A stretch of 64,000 nucleotides of DNA from Gymnothorax reevesii (lineage: Eukaryota; Chordata; Actinopteri; Anguilliformes; Muraenidae): contig CM056576.1 in the NCBI GenBank assembly GCA_029721435.1, positions 68,775,876 through 68,839,875 on the forward strand, given 5' to 3'. The position numbers and the translations under genes were made by a program. Below are positions 22,897-33,412 of this stretch, piece by piece. The notes under the pieces are model-generated. The model did no database searches, was not told where the DNA came from, and saw only the letters and a list, made by a program, of their open reading frames with translations. Position 1 is the stretch's first letter. The number at the start of each line of letters is the position of its first letter.

Positions 22897-23600
22897 CATG
22901 TCTGATTATGAATTCTGCTTTGCATGACCATGATTTGATATTGCGATTTGGATTCCATGCCATGTTTTGTTTTTACCTTGTCTCTGTATGTTTGCCATAT
23001 TCTATCCCTGCAGTCGCATTCCGGTTCTGGTTTGGTTTCTTGCCATGCTTTGCACTTTGTCTCCCCCTGTCTGGTCTCATGTGTCATCACTGCTCACAGC
23101 CCCAGAATTGCGTGCCACTCTTTTGGGTGATTTAATGGTTTCTGGGATTTCAATCATTCCTTCCAATCTCATTTGCTTCCTTCACCTTGCTTTTCTATAT
23201 TACTAACCAGACTAACAGTTTATTATTTTAGTTTAAGTTACAATTTAAATAAATAATAAAGTTTATTATTTTAGTTAAAGTTATTATTTAAAGTTAAACC
23301 CAAACTAACATTATTTATAGTACTAATGAGCACTAGGGATTGTATCGCTGCACTTTACTAACTGTTTCACTTAACTGCTGTTACTTTTCATTAACAACCT
23401 CTCAGCATTCGCCCTATCCTAGTCTCCGCCTCTTGTCTTTACTCAATATACTTTGCGGCAGTTTCAGAAGAACCTCCGTACTTGTTAAACTCTGTTCTCC
23501 CTCCTTATCTGTGCACGTTAGAACTCCATAACCGGAGTTCTTAACCGATAAGTCGATTGACGAACACGAACGAATTGCAATCTATTTGTTCGTGCTTGTC
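22897..23600 (+). mobile_element. partial LTR of the 285-1392 family, plus strand
   Basis: From about 23035 the sequence follows the solo LTR closely: ttgccatgctttgcac, cagccccagaattgcgtgcc, actcttttgggtgatttaat, ggtttctgggatttcaatc, a tactaac-rich tract, cattcgccctatcctagtct and ataaccggagttctt. The start (22897-23035) is diverged and the TATA and polyadenylation parts after 23560 are missing, so it is truncated at the 3' side. Confidence 0.7.
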
Positions 23601-24207
23601 AAACGACTTTTTGTGACTTTCAAGATGGAGGCGACTGGAAACTAGCTGAAGGTACTGTTTGCATAAATAGTCTTTTTTAATAAACTACCTGCGCATTTTC
23701 AAAGTTTTCAGTGCTTCGTTTTACATGCCAGGGTCCTCGGAATTCCACTGATGAAGTGTGGAGCTACTTTGAGCCTTGTTAATGATGAAAAAAATTATGA
23801 TTTCTTTGCATGGCAAAGCTATGCCCGATTCACTAGTATTGTAAGCCTGCTGGGAGCTTTGGCTAAGAAGCTATATATTTCGAAATGTTGCGTGTGAATG
23901 GAGGTGGGGTATTTGACAAAGGTTAGTACTCGTTATCATGTTTCAATACACCCCAAGTCAATTTCACACCAGAATTCTCCTTTAGACTCGAGGAAGGCTA
24001 TCCGTTTTGTAGCTAAGGCTAATGCAGCTTGAGTTTGGTGAAGCTCCTCTTCTGCCGTTGTTATCCATGTTTCTGCTTCTCCGATGCATGTTGCATTTGC
24101 AGAAATGTCTTTCTCAACGTCTGTCAGTTTGCATTCAGTCCCCACGAGTGAGCTCGCCACATCAAAAAGACAATTGTCAATATTGTCCAACTTTGACCAA
24201 AAGTCCG
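23601..24207. other. intron 2, nothing recognised
   Basis: A short minus-strand frame (24232-23936) with a heptad-like, Ala- and Glu-rich run (ETWITTAEEELHQTQAALAL) overlaps this stretch and the left arm of the foldback element. It resembles the coiled-coil ORF1 protein of an L1-type element, but it is too short to be sure. Confidence 0.4.
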
Positions 24208-25543
24208 AGTGGAGCAATTTTGACCCTTCCAAGTGACCACAGGGAATTTGACTGCAGTAGCTTACCTAGAAATGCATAAAAGGTGTGCTAATTCACTCAG
24301 TGCACATACCTCTGTTTGCTTCCTGTGTTCCGGTGAAGTCCACACTAGTCAACTCTCGAACTCGAACTTCACCGAAAAGAGCGACAAGTGCCGGTGTTCT
24401 GTCAAATTTTGCTCCCTCATCAAAAATGCTACCTTAATGCAAAGCGATGATAAAGTCTTTGTTTTCGCCTTGATATTGCAAAATGAATCAGATTACAGCA
24501 GTAACTTTATTTGTTTGGTTTTTATGACATAAGCAGATTTTATAACGAGTTGGATACGTTTGTTCAAAGATATATGCCCATATACGCCATTATCATCTAA
24601 TTACTGCATTTTCAGGAAACCCCAGCGTGTGCATGCAAATATATGTACGCTTACAGTTACAAGTCAAAATGTGTACTGAAAATAAATCTATTTTTATGAT
24701 TTTTGAAGAATTTTAAGATATGACTGAGGAAACAGCCCGAGATTTTATATTTGCGCAAGCAAAAATTTGATAGGTAGCAAAATTTGTCATAACACTGGTG
24801 TTCCGAGATATGCGGCTCCTCGAATTCTGAGCTGCCCTGGGCGGGGATTTTGTGAAAATTCATTGCAGAGGTTGTCGTACACGTTCGTGCGTAAGGCAGT
24901 CATTCTTGGCAAGTGAACCGAGAGGAGCTGAATATCCTGGTGTAGCTCAGTTGTTAAACACGGTGGTCGCCAAATTGCTTAATGTTACACTTCCTCTCAC
25001 ATCAGCTGTTGTCCAAACAGTCACCGTTCCCCACATTAACACATATCCACATCTAAAAAGCTTTAAAAGTAGGCCTACGCCCGACAACCTCCATAATGAA
25101 TATTCACCAAATCCCCGCCCATGGCAGCTCAGAATTCGAGGAGCCGTATATCTCGGAACACCGGCATCACCGGCAAAGTAAATGCCATTCCAAAAGCGAA
25201 AAAAGGCCAGCTGCAGACAAATTGGAGCTAACGTCTTGATGATTTCTTCTTATGATTACCCTTGGTAGCCTCGGAAAATACATGCATGCATATGAGGCTT
25301 TTCATGCGAGATTATATGTGACAAGTTTGGAGTAAAGCAATCTGGCCTGCTTTGATCTTGAAACATTACATTTTGGAATATTGGATCGTACGAGTTCAAC
25401 AATTGACTAATGTGGACTTCACCTGAACACAGGAAGTAAACAGAGGTATGTGCACTGAGTGAATTAGCACACCTTTTATGCATTTCTAGGTCAGCTACTG
25501 CAGTCAAATTCACTGTGGTGACTTGGAAGGGTTGGGTTAACAT
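24208..25543. mobile_element. foldback element, 1.3 kb
   Basis: The outer arms match inverted: 24208-24330 (cttccaagtgaccacagg, ctagaaatgcataaaaggtg, tgctaattcactcagtgcac) against 25405-25535. The inner arms also match inverted: about 24775-24865 (ggtgttccgagatatgcggc, ctcctcgaattctgagctgc) against 25085-25175. Between outer and inner arms the two sides are unrelated, so one side was replaced or deleted. Parts of 24430-24790 resemble 31880-32240 in the long-inverted-repeat element at 30488-33051, so the two may be cousins. No protein is encoded. Confidence 0.75.
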
Positions 25544-26039
25544 GGCTATGGACTTGAAATGATATCTCGATTGTGTAAAAAGGCTAAAAGCACGTTAAAA
25601 GCCTGCCCAGTTTGAGCCGCTTAGGTGCGAACTCTAGCAGGAGCATAACTCGGTGTAGGCAAAACCGGTTTTCATTGTTTGTCTCGCTATTGACAGTACA
25701 CCTTCACCACAAACAACAAAGACATGGGCGTAAAAATGCGTATGGACGCTATGGACATGTCCATACCAATATTTTGATGTGTTTAAAATGTCCACCATAC
25801 CAATTTTGAATGGGGCATTGCACGGCATTCGGGACACAAAAGGTTAATTTTCCCCTCCTTAGTTCCGCCTCTCAAAGACGGCGTGTCATTGGTGGGGACA
25901 GCCTTGCTTTCTGTGATTGGCTCCCCTCCCTGTATCCATCATCATGACTGGGTTGTCATTGGTAAGTTGGTAGGCTACGCGGTGAAAATAAAAAATAACA
26001 GCGTAATAACAGCGTCTACTGTCGCTGGCTCGGGGAATC
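25544..26039. other. possible promoter-like sequence before a mini-exon
   Basis: The stretch 25880-26039 is GC-richer than its surroundings and contains several CCAAT/ATTGG boxes (tcattggtgggg, gtgattggctcccc, gtcattggtaag) and a TATA-poor start. It lies directly before the small open exon at 26040. This looks like the promoter of an inserted or transposon-borne gene. Nothing else recognised. Confidence 0.4.
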
Positions 26040-26102
26040 ATGTCTGACTCGGACAGGAAAAGAAAAAAGGCGGACATTAGACATTATTTCACCCAGTCAA
26101 TG
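26040..26102 (+). CDS. possible first exon of a transposon-borne gene
   Basis: An ATG in a good context (tcATGT) opens 21 codons, MSDSDRKRKKADIRHYFTQS plus Met, followed at once by a consensus donor gtaagt. A basic run followed by DIRxYF is frequent at the N-terminus of hAT- and ZMYM-related transposase proteins, and resembles a degenerate PCNA-interacting box without the leading Gln. No downstream exon was found in the next kilobases. The call rests on the start, donor, composition and the CCAAT-rich upstream sequence only. Confidence 0.4.
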
Positions 26103-27009
26103 GTAAGTTACTCACACAAAATAGTCTTGTAAAAAACTGTTCAGACCGCGACGCATTTTCTCTTCCAAGCGCTCGATTTCATTGTTTTTCCAGTAGCACA
26201 GCATAAACCTCAACATGCAGTAGCCTAATAACTTCCGTGCTTCCCATTCCCATGCTTGTCGTTTTGGGGGGGGGGGTGCGTTGCAGTCTGACACGGATTC
26301 TACTGAAACAGATAAATCATGCTAAAAGTCTCTTAGAGTGGAGTGAAATAAGAACAGAAAATCTTTACATAATTTTTAGAATCCGCAGAATCCGCTCATC
26401 TTTAGCCCTATTCGGACGAGAGAACAGAACGTGAGAGGGGTAGATCTTCACGCACGCACTGTTGTGAGTTGTGACAGTTGTCACGTGCCCGCCATCTCCA
26501 CAATGCATGTTGATGCATCTGAATGCATTTTTACCCCACGTCCCCCCATAAAACTAGTCCCGTCCTAATAGGGCTTTAGATGGAATGGTTAGATGAATAA
26601 TAATATAGGACGACAATGTATTATTAATGCAATAAACAGCCAGCCAGCCAGCCAGCATAAAATGTATAATAATAATAATTATTATTATTATTATTATGCA
26701 ACAAGAAACAAAAATAGGTAGTGTTTCTTGATCACATTAACTGCTTTACTTACAGATCCCCAAATTTCAGAAACACATGCAATATACAATACATCTTTCA
26801 CATATGAAAATGTAAAAAATGTAGTGTGGAAATTAAGCAACACACTGTAATGCTGATTGATGAGGCTGTATTTTGAGTAGGTTCGGTCATGACATAGGGA
26901 GGCATGGGAGGCAAATTATGTCCCCACCAATGTCAACACCATTATTACGCCCTTGAACAAAGATATGTGTTGAAATTGACCGGAGTTCCCCTTTTACAGA
27001 GGAGGAAAT
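26103..27009. other. intron 2, unassigned, with simple repeats
   Basis: Contains a G run (26268-26276), a CAGC tetranucleotide repeat (26637-26656) and a self-complementary AAT/ATT tract (26669-26697). No gene recognised. Confidence 0.45.
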
Positions 27010-27260
27010 ATCATCGGCCTGCTGATAAACCTCGTATCTACAATTTGATGATAAGCAAAAACTCGTATGTCCACGATAATAGCATAAACATTGCAAAATA
27101 TAAAATTTCATTGATTGTATACATTCTTTGAGGAAAAATAGTCATCCTACCCGAACACAGCTCAACTGCATTCTTACATGCAGTATTAAACTTTTTTTTT
27201 TTGCTCTCCTCTAAAGTTTATCATTTTGAAGATACAAGGTTTTATCAGCAGGCCGACGAT
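27010..27260. mobile_element. MITE with 46-bp inverted repeats
   Basis: The left end (27010-27055: atcatcggcctgctgataaa, cctcgtatctacaatttgat) is the near-exact inverse of the right end (27216-27260: atcattttgaagatacaagg, ttttatcagcaggccgacga). The 160-bp centre is noncoding. Its ends do not match any other element in the window, and I cannot assign a superfamily. Confidence 0.8.
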
Positions 27261-28513
27261 AGATGGAGCAAAACAAAATAATTTTATTTGGAAGTCTTAA
27301 GAGTGGCATAAAGGGAGCCCAGTAGGCTGCAGTTTGGAAAACTGTTGCTGCTGCAGTAGTAAACACCGTTGGGGTGGAAAACCGGAGTGCAGCAGAGTTT
27401 GATTTAATTCATTGATAAATCGAAGTGACAATTTTTGTGCTTGGACGCACTTTAATGACCAAAATTCTTGTTAGACGCACTTATTATTGTGGCCAAGACG
27501 CACATTTCTCCATTGCCCACACTTATTTTAAGTGTCTCCAAAACAAAAAATTTTTTCTTGGCCAAACTTATTTTAAGCGGTACTTTCTAAGCGGCACTGG
27601 AATGGTCATCAACGTGTGCACTTAGAAGTGTGGTCAAGAAAAAATTTTGCATTGGCCACACGTAAAAGTGTGAATAACATCGGCCTTAATAAATTCAATT
27701 TATAGATCCACCATATTTCATATTATATTGCCTACATAATTGACAATCCAAATGCTCTACATGTGGGTTAAAAAAGTGGTCCAATTTTAAGATTGCCTCC
27801 AAAAAAACGGGTTGCAACAGCGCACGGACCGCTGGAGGCCAACCAGACTCGAACCTCCAGTTGTCACATGACTGATAGGCTCCCCCTCCATCGTGGGAAT
27901 ACGAGCCGGTGGGGACATAGATGAGTCCCCCCCGCCTTGATCGGAGCACCATGAGGGTAATTATTAAAATGCAGTCTGCAGAGATTACTCTTCATTGTAC
28001 TTTTATCAGTGTTACTTCATGACATTTTATTGGGTGCCACGCAAAACGAGCAGCCACTCGTCACTTTCTCGGATGAGATCTCTGTGCTGAAAGTTCCTCT
28101 CACTTTGAACAGAAGCTTATTCTTCTAACAATGGAAGATCTGCCATTGTCAAAATGTGATCACGGGTCGAAGTGTTCGTTGGCTTTTATATACTGAGCAA
28201 CAGAAGAAACCCAAGCTAGCTAGTTAGTTAATGTTCTCTTATGGTTACTCAGTCGAAGGGACTGCAAAATAAAGAAAAGTTTGATGAAACGAGTGTAAAT
28301 GTGCACGTGCTAGTAATAAACTTGATTTTCTAAAATAATTATGCGCAAACTTATTTTCCAGTCTGCCTTTAATTAGGCTATTTTTTCTTTAGTTGTTCAG
28401 TGTATGTTCAGTATATATCTGACTGGATGAGCATCTGACATACATCGCATATCTGCCAAGCTACACATTGCGCTTAATCAAATTGATTGTAATTGTCAGC
28501 CGTCTGGCCTGAC
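27261..28513. other. intron 2, unassigned
   Basis: A minus-strand frame at 27952-27695 reads RRGGLIYVPTGSYSHDGGGA and has a coding-like look, but I do not recognise it. The region 27430-27670 repeats short units (gacgcactt, cacttattttaag, tggccaca) in both orientations, which may be another decayed foldback. No splice sites or motifs support a gene. Confidence 0.4.
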
Positions 28514-28679
28514 AAGCAGGTTGTTTCCAAATAAGAGTAAATAATTTCTCAACACAGGTGCAATTTATTTATTAAATAAATTTATTAAATAAATGAATAA
28601 TGATCTGTGTAGAGAAATGAGAAATTAATAATCTGTGTAGAGAAATCAATTACACTTATATTTGGAAACAACCTGCTTT
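28514..28679. mobile_element. short MITE with 45-bp inverted repeats
   Basis: The left end (aagcaggttgtttccaaata then ctcaacacag, 28514-28558) and right end (ctgtgtagagaaatc then tatttggaaacaacctgctt, 28633-28679) are inverted copies. A direct repeat of atctgtgtagagaaat occurs twice in the centre (about 28602 and 28631). Noncoding. Confidence 0.8.
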
Positions 28680-29306
28680 TATTCATTTATTTATTCATTC
28701 ATTTATTTTGTCTATTTATTTATTTTACTAATAAGAACAACAACAGCATGACGTCCGCATTGCTGCATATGGTTTATTACTCATTTTGACAGCTGCACTG
28801 TTGCACAGATGTTGTTCGCTGTTTTCAGATTTGCGCGCACCTGGTCAGAGCTGGCGTGAGATTTTTGCGGACCGTTCAGATTGATGAATGCCGATTCTTG
28901 CGGGAGATTTGGCATACACCCATTTTTTGGGGGTATGCAGGTTTGATAAATGAGGGTCATTATGAATAACAGATTTTTTGTTATTCTGTTTTTGATTTCA
29001 AACTAAAAAACAAGTGCCTAAAAGCTCACAATCCGGGAACACAGGATTTGGATAAAAGTAGTTACTCAAGGGTCATTTAGGCACACACATAATTTGGTCA
29101 TTAACTACAATTCATCTCAAGTGAATCTTGAGACAATCTGGATATACTTGGTATACAAAACACCTGGTCTGAACGGGCTCTAATTGAGAATGAAAGAAAA
29201 AAATGTGTGATGCTATACAGTGAACAGATGTAAACTGGTTTCATTGCACTGCTGTATTTGTTTGACTTTTACGAGGCCTGGGTATGTTTTTCTTAATTTT
29301 GTGCAG
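28680..29306. other. intron 2, 3' portion
   Basis: TTTA/TTCA simple repeats at 28680-28730, then unassigned AT-rich sequence up to the pyrimidine tract (ttttcttaattttgtgcag) that serves the exon at 29307. Confidence 0.5.
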
Positions 29307-29391
29307 AAATTAACCGCAGCTACCAGATGTCTTCATTTGTGGAAACAAAAGCCCTGGAGCAGCTCACAAAATCTCCGGTGGAATTTGTGGA
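29307..29391 (+). CDS. plcb1: phospholipase C beta exon, Y box
   Basis: An 85-bp exon with acceptor gtgcag and donor gtatct (29392). It enters in phase 1 and leaves in phase 2, which fits the exons on each side: the last A of the second exon completes AAA (Lys), and the trailing GA takes an A from the fourth exon to give Glu. It encodes [19 protein letters not shown] and TKSPVEFVE, conserved in PLC-beta Y domains. The donor is non-consensus (GTATCT), so inclusion may depend on an enhancer. Confidence 0.9.
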
Positions 29392-29454
29392 GTATCTTTA
29401 CACAGTGGTGGTCACTGAAGAGAAAGCAAGGAGGGCAGAAAACAAGCCTTTAAA

Positions 29455-29670
29455 GTCATGATTAGTCCTCATCCATTTTCAATCAATTCCTTGATTAAAC
29501 ATGTATCAACTCAGTTTGCTCTCTCAGGTGGAGCAAATTCTCTTTGTTAAAGTAAACATTTTGTTTGGACGCTAAATTGTGTTCATTTCAATCTTTATTT
29601 TCGTTGTGTTCACTTGAACAATCATGATGCACAGTTTTGGTAGCCTGCTTGGCAGGATAAAAGGTATCAC
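29455..29670. repeat. dispersed repeat shared with 6280-6540
   Basis: The partner of the repeat at 6280-6540, same orientation, with shared landmarks ccttgattaaa, ctctctca, ttcatttcaatc, caatcat and gcctgcttggcaggat. It begins 60 bp after the exon at 29307-29391. Type unknown. Confidence 0.6.
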
Positions 29671-30037
29671 AAAAATGTATTGTGTATTTTACCTTTTTTC
29701 GTGATGGATTGTCTATTTAGGGAAGTGTGCTTTACTTCAGCTGAAAAAGTCCTTGCTTAGCTTGTAGTGCTTGTTCATCCAAAAAAAAAAAAGATTTGGA
29801 CCACGGAATCTTTCGTATTAATACATCTTTTGTGCATTGGTTATTTTGAATTCTAATCAGTCGTAACAAATTTATTTGCATTTTAATCATTTCAAATCTG
29901 CATCATCTCAGAAAGAATCTTATCTTTGGCCATCTTTGGCGATGATGTAATGGGAGGAACCTAGCCAGCGGCAGTGATTAAATTGTCAATGGCATTGGAC
30001 TCAGTGATTCATAATTGTGGACTATTCCCTTGGGAAA

Positions 30038-30241
30038 ATGCCAAATATCTGCCTTATTTACGGCTGCAACATCAACGCTGATGCAAGAAGAGGCATCATG
30101 GTCCATAAATTTCCAAAAGAAACCCACGATTCAAAAGGCAGGGGTGGATTTTGTGAAGAGAAAAGGAGCGGATTTCACAGAGCCTGGTTTTGGATCCGAT
30201 TCTGGTCCTCCATCAAGTTGTGTTCCCCCTTCAAGTTTTAG
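30038..30241 (+). pseudogene. THAP-domain fragment, frameshifted
   Basis: The frame starts MPNICLIYGCNINADARRG and reaches HKFPK, the first half of a THAP zinc finger (C-x4-C with the HxFP box). In another frame the following stretch reads VDFVKRKGADFTEP, the usual continuation, so one frameshift lies near 30125. The second zinc-binding half (C-x2-H) is not visible. THAP domains are DNA-binding modules of P-element-type and other transposases and of host factors. No transposase follows, so the parent element is unknown. Confidence 0.65.
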
Positions 30242-30487
30242 GAAGCAGTTGCTGCTTTAAGAAAATCATGGGAGAGATACTGAAATGGGCATTGATGAAT
30301 CAGCTCACTCTTACTAAAGTTATCACAGATGACCCCTCATGAAACCAAAACAAAAGCTCTCAATTTACTGGTCAGTCTATGTTCCAACCCTCACCTGTTG
30401 TCACGAGCTTTGGGTATCGACCGAAAGAATAAGATTGCGAGTACAAGTGGCCGAAATGAGCTTTCTCCATAGGGTGGCTGGGCTGAC

Positions 30488-33051
30488 TATGGCGTTAAAT
30501 TAGTCTCAAAACTCAAGCGCATTAAAACTGAGCGAGCAAGGCCCTCTCTAGCCGCTCGCAACCTCAAAATGCGTGTAATTTCAAAATTATGTGCTCTCAA
30601 TTTTAAAATGCGCTTGCTAGCAACTTCTACATGCGCTCTCAATGTCAAAATATGCTCGCAATATCAGTATGCGCTCGCTTGCCGATTTGACTTTTAGACT
30701 TTGGAGGCGGTACATTCAATGCTGACCATAAGCTTTGATTGGCTGTTTGAATTTTTTTACTGGTTTTCAACTGCAGTGAACTAGGCTACAGAAATCAAAG
30801 TGGACAACAATCATATAAAGTTTCACACAAAAAGAAATCTTTCATTAATCCCATTTTAATATTGTTTGAAGGTATTGGTTTCACTTACGATACGTAGCTA
30901 TGACTATATTTCACGTTCAAAAAGCTGGCTAACGTCAGTCCCTGCGCGTTAATTTTTGTACATAGCCAGCCTATTTTATCATCAATTTATCCATGGCTAT
31001 GCCATTTACATAGCAATACTATGTTCCTGAGTTGTTCTTAATTATCACTTCCTCCAAACAGTATTTCTTTTCTGATGCTGGAGGCCGAGAGTTAAGATCA
31101 TCAGTTCGTTCATTACTTGTGCACACAAAGTAGAATGATTTTATGCCAATTCTGAAGGACGGAAGGTAGGTTTCTTGACAAGCGAACCTAATGCCGTAAC
31201 ATGTACCAGTGTTTTAATATTTGCAGTGACGTAGTTCAATTATGAGCTATTGGCATGCTATGGTTTTGATAGGATATATGGTTCGGAAATATTCACCACA
31301 TTCAGGAGAATGCTTTCAACGTCTCTCAGCCTTGAATTACAAGTCTATGCCGTTTGAGCAAATGAGTAATAGACATGAGCTATCAATGCTGCTGTACACA
31401 AGTAGCCAACAATGTTAACTGTTCAGTAAATTTAGAGTGTTTATAACATTTGCCTATAACAAATGCCTATAACATTTAAATTAAATTAGGGCTATTTTAT
31501 TTATTTGTAACATTGTATTAGTCTACAACAGCAGTACATATAACTCACTTGCTCAAATGGCATCGAGTTTTAATTAAAGGCTAAGATACGTTTAAAGCAT
31601 TAACCTGAATATAGCGAATATTTCCGAACCATATCATCCCAACAAAGCAAAACACAATAGTGTGTATTGACACCATAGTGTGCCAATGGCTCATAATAGA
31701 ATATTGCAAAGATTAAAAAGCTGCAATGTCATGACTTTAGCTTCGTCTGGTCAAGAAACCTGCATTCCCCTCCTTCCTTATTCGCCATTTCTTCGTTTGT
31801 CTGCTCAAAGAATGTACGAACTGAAAACTTCATTCTTGACCAGTGTTCTGACGATTTGTGCTACCTTATCTAAAAATACGCCCATAGGCGCACCCAATGA
31901 GCACATCACAATCGGACAGTATTTGTTTTCGCCCTGATTTTACTCTATGAAACAGCCCACAGTTGCGACATTATTTTTGTTGACTTCTTATAGCATTTTC
32001 TCATGTTATAATGAGGTAGATAAGCAAAGATACAAATGCTGCATGTCTAATTTTTACATTATCTGGAAAAGTTAGTCATGCAAGTATCCAAATTCTTTCA
32101 AGTAGGAAGGGCAGTGAAAAAAAATATTTTAAAGATATAGCTATGAAGATATTTATGATGTCAGTGAAGAAACAAAACCCAAATTTTGGGTCTGTATTTG
32201 CGCTGAACCGCGAAGCAGCTTGTCTTGATGGGTAGCACAAATTGGCAGATTACCGCGCAGATTACTTCAGCATCAGAGAAGAATATTGCTTGAAGAACCT
32301 GATGAATTAGAACAACTCAGGAAAATTATATCGCTACGTAAATGGCCTTGCTAAATGTCTGTTTACGGGAAATTTGGCGCTAAAAAAGCATCGTAAAATA
32401 ATTGATGTTGGGACTGATGTAAGAAAGATTTTCTAGCATGAAATATTTAGCAAGCCATAATACATCATCATCGCAGCTGCGCACAGTGAATGAAACCAAT
32501 ACTCTCAAACAATATTAAAATAGGATCAACGAAAGATTTCGCTTTGAGAAAGACTTTCTCGCTCCAACATGATGGTTGTCCTTTTTGATTTCTTATTCTG
32601 TAGCCTAGTTTACAGCACAGCTGTAAAGAGAGAAAACCAGGTAAAAAAATCAAGTAGCCAATCAAAGCTCATGGTCAGCACTGAAAGTCCCGCCTCCAAA
32701 GTCTAAAAGTCACATCGGCAAGCGAGCGCATACTGATATTGAGCGAGTGCTGAAGTACTGCCAGCATATTTTGACATTCAGGGCACGTGTTAAAGTATTG
32801 CGAGCATATTTTGACAATGAGAGCGCGTGTTGAAGTATTGCAAACATATATTGACATTGAGAGCGTGTGTTGAAGTATTGCCAGCATATTGTGACATTGA
32901 GAGCGTGTGCAGAAGTTGCAAGTGAGCGCGTTTTAAAATTGAGAGCACATGATATTGAAATTGCGCGCATTTTGAGGTTGCGAGCGGCTAGAGTGGGTCT
33001 TGCGCGCTCAGTTTTTATGCGCTCGAGTTTTGAGACTAATTTAACGCCATA
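30488..33051. mobile_element. 2.56-kb noncoding element with long inverted repeats
   Basis: The ends are TATGGCGTTAAATTAGTCTC and its inverse, at 30488 and 33051, and the match extends inward over about 230 bp (caagcgcattaaaactgagc, gagcgcatactgatat, tttggaggcgg). GCTGAC flanks both sides (30482-30487 and 33052-33057), a 6-bp target duplication within Rex3 sequence. An inner inverted pair (31277-31365 against 31550-31645: tatggttcggaaatattc) makes much of the element self-complementary. A minisatellite sits in the right arm only. I see no transposase. The superfamily is not clear. Confidence 0.85.
32745..32925. repeat. minisatellite of about 43-bp units in the right arm
   Basis: Four diverged copies of a unit resembling gagagcgtgtgttgaagtat, tgccagcatattttgacatt lie in tandem from about 32745 to 32925. 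The left arm of the host element has a single corresponding copy (about 30625-30675). The repeat grew within one terminal region, a common feature of hAT- and foldback-type ends. Confidence 0.8.
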
Positions 33052-33412
33052 GCTGACCCTTAGGGATAGGGTGAGGAGCTCAGACATCCGGGAGTGGCTC
33101 AGAGTAGAACTGCTGCTTCGCTGCATTGAGAGGAGTTAGTTGAGGTGGTTCAGGCATCTCGTCTGGATGCCTCCTGGACGCTTCCCTTAAGAGGTTTTCC
33201 AAGCACGTCCAACTGGTAGGAGGCCCCGAGGCAGACCCACGACATGCTAGAGGGATAATATCTCCCAGCTGGCCTGGGAATGGCTTGGGGTCCCCCAGGT
33301 AGAGTTTACGGAAGTGGCTGGGGAGGGGGGCACTTGGGCCTCTCTGCTTAGTCGGTGACTCCCACAACCCGGCACCGGATAAGCGGAAGAAAATGGATGG
33401 ATGAATGTTGAT

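Larger units (their letters stand above)
30355..33412 (+). mobile_element. Rex3-like LINE 3' fragment, split by an insertion
   Basis: Two pieces, about 30355-30487 and 33052-33412, join into the C-terminal and 3' region of a Rex3/RTE-type LINE: cagtctatgttccaaccctc, gtggccgaaatgagctttct, then gggatagggtgaggagctca, ggatgcctcctggacgcttc and an ending ggataagcggaagaaaatgg with GATG units at about 33395-33407. The interruption is the element at 30488-33051, flanked by a duplicated GCTGAC. Rex3 is a LINE widespread in teleosts. Confidence 0.85.

Noticed and set aside
26637..26697. CRISPR-like or satellite array
   Set aside because: They are simple tetranucleotide and trinucleotide repeats; no spacers or regular unit.
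27840..27910. tRNA-like stretch on the minus strand (ggaggttcgagtctggttgg)
   Set aside because: The T-arm-like sequence is present but no acceptor stem or A box pairs with it at the right distance.
32468..33126. Minus-strand frames with repeated QYFNTR units
   Set aside because: They are translations of the 43-bp minisatellite in the inverted-repeat element, not a repeat protein.
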